From assembly GCF_036850765.1 (NCBI RefSeq), contig NC_089490.1, positions 277,464,482 to 277,528,481 on the forward strand: a stretch of 64,000 bases of DNA, read 5' to 3'. Shown here one piece after another: positions 47,168 to 57,991 of this stretch (positions within the stretch are counted from its first letter, which is position 1; each line of letters begins with the position of its first letter). The notes beneath the pieces are model-generated. The model was not told the DNA's origin, searched no databases, and was given only the letters and a program-made list of their open reading frames with translations. This DNA comes from Saccopteryx bilineata. Taxonomy: Eukaryota > Chordata > Mammalia > Chiroptera > Emballonuridae. Position numbers and translations under genes: made by a program.

Positions 47168-50100
47168 TCAATGCTCACATACAATTGAATGAGACAAACT
47201 ATTTACATAAAACCTAAGTACAAAAAATATAATACAATTTATACTGTACATAATCAGGATTCTCTTATTTTGTCCCAGATAGAGGTGAGGAAGGGGTTGC
47301 TATGAAATGAAGATTGCTGCATTGTTAACAGTACTTAGAATTATTCTTCATGAATTTACCATTTAAAAAAAGAATAAGTTTGGTTTATGGAATTGGCAAT
47401 TTATCAAGAGCAAAAGTTTCACTTCTGTAACAACAGTTCATTTTAGCATATATTGAATAAATATGTTTGTTTTCCTCAGAGCTGAGGCTGGGAGAGTTGG
47501 GAGTTGGTTTCTGCTGATTAGTTGGGAAATCCCTAAACTCTCATAATTGATCCAATAAAACAGGCAACGAGCTTGTGCCTGGGCTGCCACAATTGGTGTC
47601 TTCAATTGATTTTTGAAAACAATGTATCTGTCAGGTGTCATCAAACAACTGAGATATGAGCCTGGATAGCTCTCAAGTGAGTATTTAAGACCAGTGAATT
47701 GATGAACAGAAAGATTAAAGTGAAGACCATTGGAAATTATATTTCACACTGAATGTTAAGAACTGAAAGAAAAAAAAAATGCATGGTGTGCTCAGTGGCC
47801 CTGTGAGGAACTACACAGCAATCCACAAGCATTCCAACAGGGCAACGAAAGCTCCATTTTCCCATTTAAATTAAGGGGAAGGCAATGCTATCTCATTCTT
47901 TATTTTTTTTTTTAAAAAAAGATCTGTTATGATTAATATATATGGTCTTTTAAAAAATGAAACAATCCCAAGTAAGTTTATTTTGGTATCACAAAACAGC
48001 AACAGCAAACTAACACAGAATGAGGCTTTTAACATTTCATAGCATTTTCAAAAGTCAGGTCAAATGGCATAACACAAATGCTTTTTACACACCTTGGAAG
48101 AATCCTACATTGGACCAAGTTTGTGCATTTTCTTTGTCAATGATGTAGTATTTGGTGGTTAATGTAGGTGCTTGGTTTAAAAGTTCATACCGTGCTTTCT
48201 TTCAAAGTGTGGAAGTTCAAGCTCGATTCTGGCCAACAGTCATTGTATAGAGGAAAAGCAATCAAATTTAGCAGAGAAAATACCATTAAGTTCTTAATCT
48301 AAATTAACAGTGACATTTCTGTGAACTTGTGAAGCAGTTTGACACTGACTTAATAAAGAGAAAAAAAAACAGCAGGCAATATTCTAGGTGGCTCTCATTC
48401 CACTCACCCCATTGTGTCAACTGTCAGCAGCCTGTGACTGATTTTACCATATCTATGGACTTACCTGTCCTGTAACTTCTATAGGCATCACATTGGCTTT
48501 CCCACGACAAGGCAAATGCCAAGGTGTTTTGTGGAGGATGTAAGATTAAAGTGATGTCAGTTTCTGGAAGGCGGAGGCTGGGTTGACCTAAATTCTGAAC
48601 ATATCGTGACACCTCTTTCAGAGCCACTCCATGGGGGGACGGAAAGTATATCTGAGGGTGATGTGCTTCTTAGTCATTTTCTATTCCTGAGTTCAAAGAG
48701 GCATGGAAGATGATTTCCCTCAAAGAACAGCCAATCAATCATCTGCTTTGAATTGGAACTAATAATATCCACATGAAATGATTAATTATTTTAAAGAAGG
48801 CACTGGCAAATTTTTATAGGAAATTAAATTATCTGAATTTACAGAGGGTGGCTAACAATGCTCTCTTCTTAGCAACATAACAAAATGGTTTAGATTTTCC
48901 AGAATCCAGGTTTGGCTCCAAGCTTGTTTTTATCTAATGTGTGAACCATTTGAACTACCTCTCATCTACTATTTGGACCCTCTGGAATTATACTACCAAC
49001 AAGCTGAGGAAGAACACAATGTTTGAACTACTGGCCTCAAATTTCTGACTAAATGTGGTGGGATGAATTTTGTTCCCTGCCCAATAAAATTGTCAGTTTA
49101 AAAGATGCCATAGGTAGGTTGTCTATGTCCATTTTGTCCTTTCTGGTTCTAGAGTAGCTACTGTTATCATGCCAGCAAAGTAAAACACGGTTACATGAAT
49201 GAGAATTGGTTCTGACTCTGGTCATGGGTAAGAAGAAGCTTGATTGCTTTCTATGGCAGAACAAATGTGATACTTTGAAAACTATGCGAGACAGCCTTCA
49301 CTGGGAACCATACACTTTGAATCAGGCTTTGCATTTGGTTTTGATGATGCTCTAACACTCACTGTAGAGTGAAACTATATTTTCAAAAGAGAGCAGGTCT
49401 CCATTTCTGATGTTTCTATAACATATACCAAATTTTTGATAATGCAACATATGACCATTGAATAAAAAACAATCTACCTGTTCCAGAAAAATATGTCTGA
49501 TGCACGTGTAACATAAGGCCTTAAAAAGGGAGGGGGGGTATGGAATAGTCACTTTAGAAATTTTAGTGTTTTTCTCCTTCTGTAAAATGTCGGTGTACTG
49601 TAGAGTTGACAGATGGTGACTAGTTTAGTCCAGAGAAAGGAACAATGCTGGGAACCACTTCCAAAGAATTTAAATGAGACCTAAAGTAGTTTCCTCATGA
49701 AAACCAGCCAAATTTTAACCGTATCCAGAAATAACCCTAAAAATTAACCAATGATTAATGTCATTTGACATTAGGTCCCTTTCAGTGGGATTAAATTGCT
49801 TGGTGCAGCATAAAGTATTAATTTATAATTGTGCCTCTTGTAGTAAAAGAAAAAAGAGGAAAGAATAGAAAAGTCACGTAGGAATGAAAAATGCGATGTG
49901 TCCCTGGAAGGTTTTGGCAGGAATTCAAAATGGCGCAGCCTAAGGACATTGTGTGGGAGCAAGCCTCAGTGTGGACTGGGTCCCGGTAGGAGGTGGGTCC
50001 CTCCAGGAGAGACCAACGTGTGAGGGCTCCCGCCACAGGAGGGCTGTGGAGGGGCAGCAGACACATGAGCACCAGCTCTACAGTGACAGAAACACAAAGT

Positions 50101-50714
50101 TACTCCATAGCTGGTTACAATACATAGAGTATAGCTGAAATTATTCTAAACCAATGGAAATCTGTCAGGAGGGAGAGAAGGAGAGAGAAAGGAGAAAAGG
50201 AAATAGAAGACAGAATAATTTTTCTTTGAATAGAGTGTCAGGGAACAAATATGAGGGAATTTCTTTGCAATGTTAATAAAAAAGATATATGATCAACAAC
50301 ATAAAAAATCTGTTGTGGACAAAGGGTGCTTTCCTCCATCATCGTGTCGGCTTGGATGTCATTTAGAAGCATTTCCCATGAAGACCAGTGATAATTTTTT
50401 GAAATATTAGTTTCCTCTCCTTAGGGATATAGAATGACCTTTTAGGTTTAGAAAATACTGGGTAGGGGGGAGCAGAGATTCAAAAAAAAGCAGCTACTGT
50501 GAGGACATTTTTCTTATAGGAAAGCATCCAGTGAAAATCCAATCCAAGAACAATTAGGAAACCATCTGGCTATATCGCACCTTTGGAATGGGACTTTGCA
50601 TACAGACAGAGCAATTCCACACAGCACACAAGCAATGTGAACTCCCCACTGCAAAGCCCCTCAGCACCATTCATTTGCAATCTATTAGGCCTTTCAGAGC
50701 CCACCTACCATTTA

Positions 50715-50862
50715 TTTATCTTTTAATTGAATTTATTGGGGTAATACTGATTAACAAAATTATACAAGTTTCAGGTGCACAATTCCACAACACATCATCT
50801 GCACACGCTATGGTGTATTCTCCACCCCAAGTCAAGTCTCTGTACACCTGCCATTTACATTT
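50715..50862 (-). mobile_element. L1 3' UTR fragment, antisense to plus strand
   Basis: Plus-strand landmarks TTGAATTTATTGGGGTAATA, TTTCAGGTGCACAATTCC and CCACCCCAAGTCAAGTCTC match reversed L1 3' UTR. It lies inside the presumed SEMA5A 3' UTR and would be transcribed in L1 sense in that mRNA. Confidence 0.75.
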
Positions 50863-51570
50863 TAATTTTAGTAGAGCCATTTTTTGCAAATTTTGAGATG
50901 TGACAATATTTTGAACATTACTAAACATAAGATTTTTTCCAATACTTTATGAAACCGTTTCTTTATATTGGGTAGGGTGAAAACACACATATGCTAATGA
51001 TTCTATGTTTCTCAATATCCATAGTATATATTTCACAAATCTGAAGGTTCACTGATCAATAAAAACATGTTTTGATGTCCACCGACGCATTTAACACAAT
51101 GCCCTGAGGCATTAGATGAAGACTTCCAATCTTGTTCCTTCTTTCAATCATTATTCAACCAAGTGTTATATGTTATGTATTAGTTGTTGCTAAATAATTC
51201 ATCCTCTTTTTTTCCTACTGGGGACCACTATGAATTGTATAACACTCTGAAAAGCTCGGAACCACAAGGATCATTAAAAGCCTTACTTCCAGATACCCAG
51301 ATTTCTCAAGGTACATCTTGAAATGCTGTCGCCTCCATGCAGGGAGAAGTGGGAGTTTGTGAATGGGAAGGCAACACTAGATTAAAACCAAAAGGCACCA
51401 GAGCTAGACACCTCCACCTCACCCAACCCGGAGGTAGCAATGACAGCTTGGAACTTGGGGAGCAGCTCCCTATGTACAGCAAGGGGAAGCAGAAAATGAG
51501 CTTTACAGATTAATGCTCTTGGTAGGGGGTGGATCACCATACATTAGTTCTATCAGGGGGGTGTATAATA

Positions 51571-51690
51571 AAAGTTGACTTTCATTAAATGTCAGTTCTT
51601 TCAATACTTTCCATAACATAGAAAATAAAAAAAGTTGTTTTCAATTATATTTCAGTACTTTCAATATTTTCTTCAGTGGCATCATTAATG
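51571..51690. repeat. Imperfect 60-bp tandem duplication
   Basis: The block starting AAAGTTGACTTTCATTAAAT at 51571 recurs at 51631 as AAAGTTGTTTTCAATTATAT. Over the first 42 bases I count 9 differences. Confidence 0.65.
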
Positions 51691-52164
51691 TTCAAATGAG
51701 AGAGGAGGTATAGAGTCTGTCCAAATGCTAAGCAAGTGGTTATTTTATAGACCGGCTCTTCAAGACGTTACAATGGACCAGATAGGTAGGTATCCAGAAA
51801 ACTGCATGGCTAGGAGCTCCCTGGAATACCATAAAATCCAAAAGTCTGAATAAGGCTAGTTTCGCAGCAACCTGCACAATTTTCTTCCTTTGTGTCTCTG
51901 CCTCTGCTCCCTGAATGGTAACACAGAAACCATATCAAGTCCAAGGATGGAGTGTCTCAGACCTCATATTTTCACCTCTGCAGATGCAAGCCAGGTTGTG
52001 TCCTGGGCTTCCTCAGGCGATAATCATTCCATGTACAAACATACAAGTTGCTTCCAAGAATTCCAAGTATTCTCCAGATGGGGAAGATGGCAGGTCCATG
52101 GTGAATCACTGTATGGCCATTTTCATATTCTTCATTTTATCAGTACTATGGACCTAAGCACTCC

Positions 52165-52178
52165 GTGTGTGTGTGTGT

Positions 52179-52214
<36 letters not shown>
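52165..52214. repeat. (GT)n microsatellite
   Basis: About 25 GT units with a single GTAT interruption. Confidence 0.95.
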
Positions 52215-52215
<1 letters not shown>

Positions 52216-52639
52216 GGGGGGCTTTCTCATATAAAGTGACTATTTTCTTGAATTAAAACATTGTGAAGGTTTATGTTCAAGAGCCAGAAGAGGCTCCTGT
52301 TTCTAAAGATTCCTTCCAATGTAGGCGGTACACTCGTTAAAAATCTCAAGGTAACAACTGACTTGTTAGAAAAATGGACTGAACACCATTAAAAAACTCC
52401 ACACAAAGTCTCATTCAACAATGATCAAGTATTGTAGACCAGATTTTCACAATATCATATTTAGACTTTTGTTGCTTTTAAAGACATCTATTTTTTGGCA
52501 GCAATGGGACACTTGTGGCTTGAAATGCACTTGAAATGTATCCAAACTTCATCTTTGAAGTCTCAGAAACATGGGCATTCATGGAGCACAGGCCTTGAGG
52601 AACTGGGGAATTACAAGAAGCCAAAAAATGTAAGAACTA

Positions 52640-52759
52640 TTAGTACTCATCATAATTATTGAGATCTGTAAAGTAGGCGTTAGAATAAGTCTTCCCAGTG
52701 AGATGCGGGTTGAAGTATTTGTTTCTTTCCTCTAGAATCAAGTTGTTTTTATTAAATGC
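52640..52759 (-). CDS. SEMA5A: SEMA5A last coding exon (C-terminus and stop)
   Basis: This is the coding part of the last exon of semaphorin 5A, a single-pass membrane guidance molecule that signals through plexins and proteoglycans during axon guidance and in other tissues. On the minus strand an acceptor (TTTTATAG) ends at 52760 and the exon opens in phase 0 with GCA TTT AAT. It encodes 39 residues beginning AFNKNNLILEERNKYF and ending DLNNYDEY, then TAA at 52640-52642. This is the end of the SEMA5A cytoplasmic tail as I remember it from human, with no change I can detect. The phase fits the preceding exon, which ends after a complete AAG codon. The 3' UTR follows without a gap. Confidence 0.95.
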   Translation of the reverse strand, partial: AFNKNNLILEERNKYFNPHLTGKTYSNAYFTDLNNYDEY

Positions 52760-53279
52760 CTATAAAACACAAAAATAAAAGATTTAATAAGTATTTCAAA
52801 AGAAAATATAACTAGGAGACAATTATGTTGAATTTGAGCTCTCTGCTACGGGTCCATATTGGAAAACGTGTTTCCTCACTTGTTTCTTAACATTATTGGC
52901 TTTAGTGAGGATTTGCTTTGTAACTAGAATAAGGTTGGAGATTTTTGATAGCTTCCAATTTATTGTTACATTTTAGGCAGGAAGTTTCCAAAAGTTAGAA
53001 AGCCTAAATCTAAACTACAAGGAAGCCTAAAATGCTAGTAAATTCAAATTAACAAACACTTGAAACATTATCACATATAACTAAATGGATATTTAAGCAG
53101 GTTTCTGATGACCTAGGACAGGTACAGTGATAAGACATTTTGATAAAATTTATTTAAGTAAATGCATAAAATCTGAAATGCCTTAATTTCTTTTTCTTTT
53201 CTGTACGTGTTAGAAGGTGACTACCATAGGCACTCCTGACACAGATGTTCCTCCTTATTAATAGTCATTAAAGTCACCA

Positions 53280-53590
53280 CACTACATGATTCTATACATT
53301 GGTGGAACATAAAAACGAGACTAAGAGACATGGACAAGAGAGTGGTGGTTACCAGGGGTGGGGGGAGGGAGGATGCAGGAGGGAGGGAGGGAGAGAGTTA
53401 GGGGGAGGGGGAGGGGCACAGAGAAAACTAGACAGAGGGTGACGGAGGACAATCTGACTCTGGGTGAGGGGTATGCTACATAATTTAATGACAAGATAAC
53501 CTAGACATGTTCTCTTTGAATTTATGTACCCTGAATTATTAATGTCATTCCATTAACATTAATAAAAATTTATAATAAAAAAAGCTACCA
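53280..53590 (+). mobile_element. L1 3' UTR with G-rich tract
   Basis: ATACATTGGTGGAACATAAA, GGTGGTTACCAGGGGTGG, a G/A-rich tract at 53352-53415 with several runs of three or more G, and the 3' end AATAAAAATTTATAATAAAA. Inserted opposite to SEMA5A transcription. Confidence 0.8.
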
Positions 53591-53593
53591 CAC

Positions 53594-53630
<37 letters not shown>
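53594..53630. repeat. (TTA)n microsatellite in a SINE tail
   Basis: About 12 TTA units at the tail end of the reversed SINE to the right, probably grown from its A-rich tail. Confidence 0.9.
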
Positions 53631-53966
53631 GTGAGAGGCAGGGTGGCAGAGAGACTCCCACATGTGCCCTGACCAGGATCCACCCGAGAAGCCCCCTACC
53701 AGGTGATGCTCTGCTCGTCTGGACCACTGTTCTATTGCTCAGCAACTGAACTATTTTAGTGCCTGAGAAGAGGCCATGGAGCCATCCTCGGCACCCAGGG
53801 CCAACTTTTGCTCAAACCATTCAAGCCATGGCTGCAGGAGGGGAATGGGTGGCAGAGAGGGGTGGAGAAACAGATGGAAGCTTCTCCTGTGTGCCCTGAT
53901 CAAGAATCAAGCCTGAGACTTCCTTGCGCAGCACCAATGCTCTACCACTGAGCCAACCAGCCAGGG
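53631..53966 (-). mobile_element. tRNA-derived bat SINE (GGCCCTGGCC family)
   Basis: Reverse copy with right end CTACCACTGAGCCAACCAGCCAGGG and the body landmark ATGGAGCCATCCTCGGC. Moderately diverged. In SEMA5A-sense orientation within the last intron. Confidence 0.85.
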
Positions 53967-54831
53967 TTGCAACCCACACTTTCATAGAGCTAAACTATTC
54001 CAGGTGGAGGGTAAATACTAAGAGGATCAAAGTAAAGAGGGAGGGTTGTGGGCAGAGACCAACTGTATAGGACTAGTCTGGGTAAGGTATCAGAAAAAAG
54101 TTCTAGAAGGTTTTATTAGTAATAGGCAACATTTAGTGTCCCCAGGTCCTTTGCCTTCATACCAGCAAGATTTCTGATTATTTTAAGTGGCTGCTGGATC
54201 TTAAGAAGACCAGCTAACTTATCTTCAGATGCTTAAATCACAAACAGTGACCACAGAGAAGCTGATGGGTCGGAATCAGGTTTAGAGAAGGCCCATTCTT
54301 TGCTTCTGAAGGACTGTTTGAAAGGTTCTTGCTCATAGAAGGAGCCCAGGATGCTCCTCCTCATACTGGGGAGCTCAGTTCTGAGAGGATGCGTGGGGGT
54401 ATTATTAATTTCATGTGCTTCACTCCCCACCTCTGCCACCTGACTAGGATAAGGTGCTGATGGGTTCTGGATCCCCGTGTAAGCAGGGTTCATGGCTAAA
54501 AGTCATTGGTTCAGGCTCTGTCCAAATGGTGGAGAGTGGAGGCCTTGTGGCAGCGGGGAGCACTTGAGGACACTGTGGCTCTCAGGACCTGATGCTGAAA
54601 ATACTTGAAAGGAAACCATCATAGAAGAAAGAGTGTATCAAAATAATCCCTAAGAATATTAAGGGGAACCACCACCTTAACAGGAATAGCAAAATATAGG
54701 TAACTGAGCTTATGAGAATTTCCCTCATTCACGTGGGTAGCAACGAAGGTTGGGTGCAGTAGACAAGGGCCCTGCTGTCTTTCTAGTTGCTTGTCTGACC
54801 GCATAGCTAGACACAATTAAAAAAAAAAGCT

Positions 54832-55045
54832 ACTATTTGCTAGGTGCTGGGCCTCAAGTACCTTAGTCTATTTAAACCTCACAATAGTGAAAGAGAGTAC
54901 CTATTGCTATAACCATTTAAAAATTAAGAAACTGATGTTCAGAGAAGTAACTTGTAGTCTGACCCATTGAACTGAGAAGACACTGGAGGCTCAGTGAGTG
55001 TGAATAACAGCTGGCAAGTAACTCACGAACCCAGGTCTGCCGGCT
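54832..55045 (-). mobile_element. Nearly full-length MIR SINE, reversed
   Basis: In plus-strand order: TTTGCTAGGTGCTGGG, TTTAAACCTCACAATAG, ATTAAGAAACTGATGTTCAG, GAAGTAACTTG and AACCCAGGTCTGCCGGCTCC, which is the MIR read backwards over almost its whole length. Confidence 0.8.
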
Positions 55046-55691
55046 CCAATGCCAATACCCACCCCAGTCCTTCTTCCCCGTCTGGGGAAGAAGAGGAGAC
55101 AGGTCATTCACTCTAACTTCCGGGGTAGGTACTGGGTTAATCACCCATCGAGGAAATTTAACAGAATATACCAGTCACACAGCCCTTTTACATCACACAA
55201 AACTTCACTGTGCTTGAAGATTATTTGAAGATAGTCTTCATAATACTGTAACAATTTTTCTCAGATTTGTCATCTTGGCGATCCCTGAAAAGGACCTCTA
55301 TATCTGGTTGCCCAACCCTGGTCCTCACAGCCACTGCCCAGTGTGCACTGGTCATTGGTCCTCGGCCTGGAGCTCTTCTCTTTGGCATGACCTCCCCTTG
55401 GATGCAGAAGGCACAGTGGAGGCAGAGCTGGACACTGGCCAATGACCTCATATTTTCCAGCATTTTATCTGTTGCTGTTTTCATGTCCTATTTTTAACCT
55501 ACATTCTCAGTATAAGATGCTGTCTTTCCGCAGGCAAAGCAAAGTTAAAAAGGAAGCTCATCATACGCGGGAGTCTGTGATCTTGTTCCCACCCTGTCAC
55601 CCGCACCACCGCCACTGTGCTTTGCCAGCAGCCTAGGGCCCACCTGCCATCTTTGCACATCTGGCTGCTGTGGTTGCTGTGCATCCCTTAC

Positions 55692-55903
55692 CTTGATGGC
55701 CTCCACCGAGTCATACTTGTCCAGTTTGTTGATGTGGTTTGTTATGCTGGTGTTGAGAGGGGCAGGCGCGATGGGGTGGATGACAGTGGCATCATGGGAT
55801 TGCTGCTGGTACCGCTGGCAGTAGGTGTAGACAAGGAGTGTCAGAAGGCAGCCCAGGATGGAGCTGCTCAGGCCCACAGCAACCATGTGGAACATGTTGA
55901 ACT
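55692..55903 (-). CDS. SEMA5A: SEMA5A transmembrane / juxtamembrane exon
   Basis: A 212-nt exon encoding the membrane span and the start of the cytoplasmic tail. On the minus strand the acceptor (GCTGTCTTCCCAG) ends at 55904. The exon opens with two bases completing a Glu codon and then 70 whole codons, FNMFHMVAVG to YDSVEAIK, ending AAG before GTAAGG at 55691. The hydrophobic segment VAVGLSSSILGCLLTLLVY is the single membrane helix; a YTYCQRYQQQ basic/polar stretch follows on the cytoplasmic side. Compared with human as I remember it, only conservative changes appear (for example HMV for HMI and IAPAPL for VSPAPL). Its middle has been copied into the upstream intron at 57421-57457. The open frames running past its ends are read-through into intron. 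Confidence 0.96.
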
Positions 55904-57420
55904 CTGGGAAGACAGCACCGAAAGTGATGCTATACCAGAAAGGAACACGCTATGCAACAGCTTGGTGCTTTGGTGAAAACAGAAAGACAAAACGGAAAGC
56001 CCACCTCCATTTAAAAATAGAGAAATCATAATACCTTCCTTCAAAACAGCATGGCCACCAAGACGCTTCTTCAGAGCAAGCACAATATATTTTAAGTTAA
56101 TGCTCTTATACGTTATATTCAGTCTTTTGGAGATCACCTTCATATACTAGTAGAAGCTTTTATTTTAGTGTAAAGGCTTACACAAGGATGTGCTTCTGTT
56201 TCAAGTGCAGCACGCATTACAGGCTATGGGGTTCCTAAGCAACACTGTCCAGCTCCTGGACAGGCCCCGCAGGTAGCATGGCTGTATCCCGCTAACAAGG
56301 GGAGAATGCATTTACTGCTTCTAACTGCCCACCTGCAAGCCAGACTATTTCCCCCTTTTCCTTTATCATTTCATTTTATTTAAAAGTGTTCCACATACAT
56401 AATTCTTATGTGTTTCATTATTTTTCTGATTATGAATATAAACACATTATATAACTTTAGACCATGTACTAGGGAATATAAGAATAATAAGTCTTTTTTC
56501 TTTCCTAGAGAGACTATAGTAACTAGTTTCCAGTCTGCTTTTCCTGAAATTCTCTGCATAGCTCTGTGCTGTGTGTGTGTGTGTGCGCACACGTACATGT
56601 GCATGCATGCATAGATACTACCCTGGATATCACATTTAAAAAAAAATTTACATTGTATTTTGGAGATCTTATAAAGAAAGTAAAGATCTTGCAAAAAATG
56701 AAGGATTTGTGTCAGAAGAATAAAAAGTGATCTTTCAATGGTCATGAAATGACCCTCTTTTGTTTTTTTCCTGCTAGTAGAATCTTTGAGTTATTTTCCT
56801 TGAGTTATGACTATAAAATGTTGAAAAAGTAAGTGGGATTTATGACTCTGATACAGCACTGGCTTAAGGGACGTCAAGGTAACATAAGCAAGACCTGTCT
56901 AATGTCTGAGAAACAACAGCAAAAAAATAAAAAGAAAGAAAGAGAGAGATTCATGGTGTGTTTGTGAAACACTTTACAATTAAAGTTTCAAGCCTTTCAG
57001 GAGCTAAAGACAACACCTGGTCAGAGCTGATGAAGCTGGGCTTAGGGAACATTAGGTGGAGGAGAACACAATCTCATCTTTTCTGCTGTACTGGCCCGGG
57101 TGGCCAGCCAGCTGTTTGTGGACTGCTGGCTTTAGGTGTTTCCCTGCACAGGGCACAGCCTGAGGACCTGGCTTTTCCCCAGGGGTTCCGCTCCACTGGC
57201 CACCGAAGGGTGCACTGTCACCCAAGCTCAACCCTGTCTCCCCCCCCAAATGAAACTGGTGGAGAAGCCTGCTGGGCACCACCATCAACTCCAGGTGAGT
57301 CTGCAAGGCTGCAAGGTGAGGTCCTCGGGGCTCTCAGGGAGAGATCAGCAGGTCTGCCTCCCACACCCAGGTCCTGGGGTAGGTGCACCATAACCACCTG
57401 GGCTCCTCACCAAGGACTTT

Positions 57421-57457
57421 TTATGCTGGTGTTGAGAGGGGCAGGCGTGATGGGGTG
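57421..57457 (-). repeat. Copy of a SEMA5A exon segment inside the intron
   Basis: 37 bases match 55742-55778 in the transmembrane exon with one difference, C to T at a CpG on the plus strand. The orientation is the same as the exon. Read as SEMA5A it would encode the 12 residues HPITPAPLNTSI, against HPIAPAPLNTSI in the exon. The flanks on both sides are unrelated to the exon, and it has no splice sites of its own. Confidence 0.9.
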
Positions 57458-57533
57458 CCTTCACCTTACCTGTGATCTGTAGCACAAGCTAAATATCTTT
57501 CACCTGTCCCTAAACCCTGATTTCTCTCTCTAG

Positions 57534-57635
57534 GCTGTGACCCTTTACTGTGTTCTGGGGGCCCAGGGCCCTGAGAGGCAGATCCTCTATCTGAGGTGGA
57601 TGGACTGTGTGCTGAGGCTGCCTCCTCGGTGCCCT
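57534..57635 (+). other. Exon-like cassette on the strand opposite SEMA5A
   Basis: Preceded by a pyrimidine tract and TCTCTCTCTAG, followed by GTGAGTAC, and exactly 102 nt (34 codons) with no stop in one frame (AVTLYCVLGAQGPERQ...). I do not recognize the translation. A chance arrangement is possible, so this is only a candidate non-coding or lineage-specific exon. Confidence 0.25.
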
Positions 57636-57872
57636 GTGAGTACAACCAACCAACCAACACTCTCCCACCCACACTGGGTCTCCAAACACGACATTCCCAC
57701 CACAGGTGTCCAGTGTCTTCAGCACCAGGGGCTGGATGATCCAGGAGGATGTTATAAGAACATTTAACAGGTATCACCCACTCCTGACATCTACCTCAGT
57801 GTTTCACTTCTTGATTATTTTGTCAATGGTTTAATAAACTGAAGGGACTTCATAAATCTTTGGCTTTTCCAG

Positions 57873-57991
57873 ATTTTGTCTGGAGCCTCGGGCTGGACAG
57901 CTTCCAACCGGGGACAGCTGGAAAAAGCATCTGGGGACATCCCACCAATGACCATTATAGGTTTTACCGTAACACTGAAGCTGTGCTCCAG
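57873..57991 (+). other. Second exon-like cassette on the strand opposite SEMA5A
   Basis: 119 nt between TTTGGCTTTTCCAG and GTAAGCAA, a strong acceptor/donor pair. One frame is open throughout (FVWSLGLDSFQPGT...), but its phase does not join directly to the cassette at 57534-57635. Product not recognized. Confidence 0.25.

Larger units (their letters stand above)
47140..52639 (-). other. SEMA5A: SEMA5A 3' untranslated region (extent inferred)
   Basis: Follows the SEMA5A stop codon directly on the minus strand. The proximal end is certain; the distal end is inferred from the AATAAA at 47162-47167 and the AT-rich TGTA-containing sequence just upstream of it. As I recall, mammalian SEMA5A mRNAs have a very long 3' UTR, so about 5.5 kb is plausible and a more distal site is possible. 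It contains an antisense L1 fragment (50715-50862), a GT microsatellite (52165-52214) and a 60-bp tandem duplication (51571-51690). No open frame in it looks coding. Confidence 0.6.
52760..55691 (-). other. SEMA5A: SEMA5A last intron
   Basis: Starts with GTAAGGG at 55691 and ends with TTTTATAG at 52760 on the minus strand; about 2.9 kb. It contains an L1 3' end (53280-53590), a reversed SINE with an (ATT)n tail (53594-53966) and a reversed MIR (54832-55045). The open frame at 55267-55497 on the plus strand is not recognizable as a protein. Confidence 0.9.

Noticed and set aside
55545..55691. Continuation of the SEMA5A transmembrane reading frame past 55692
   Set aside because: A consensus GTAAGG donor ends the exon at 55692, and the true continuation is the exon at 52640-52759.
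55617..55976. 119-codon plus-strand open frame
   Set aside because: It is the antisense shadow of the SEMA5A transmembrane exon.
56958..57482. 174-codon plus-strand open frame in the SEMA5A intron
   Set aside because: GC-driven and overlapping an 84-codon frame on the other strand; it also runs over the copied exon fragment in a different frame. Treated only as part of the exon-like cluster finding.
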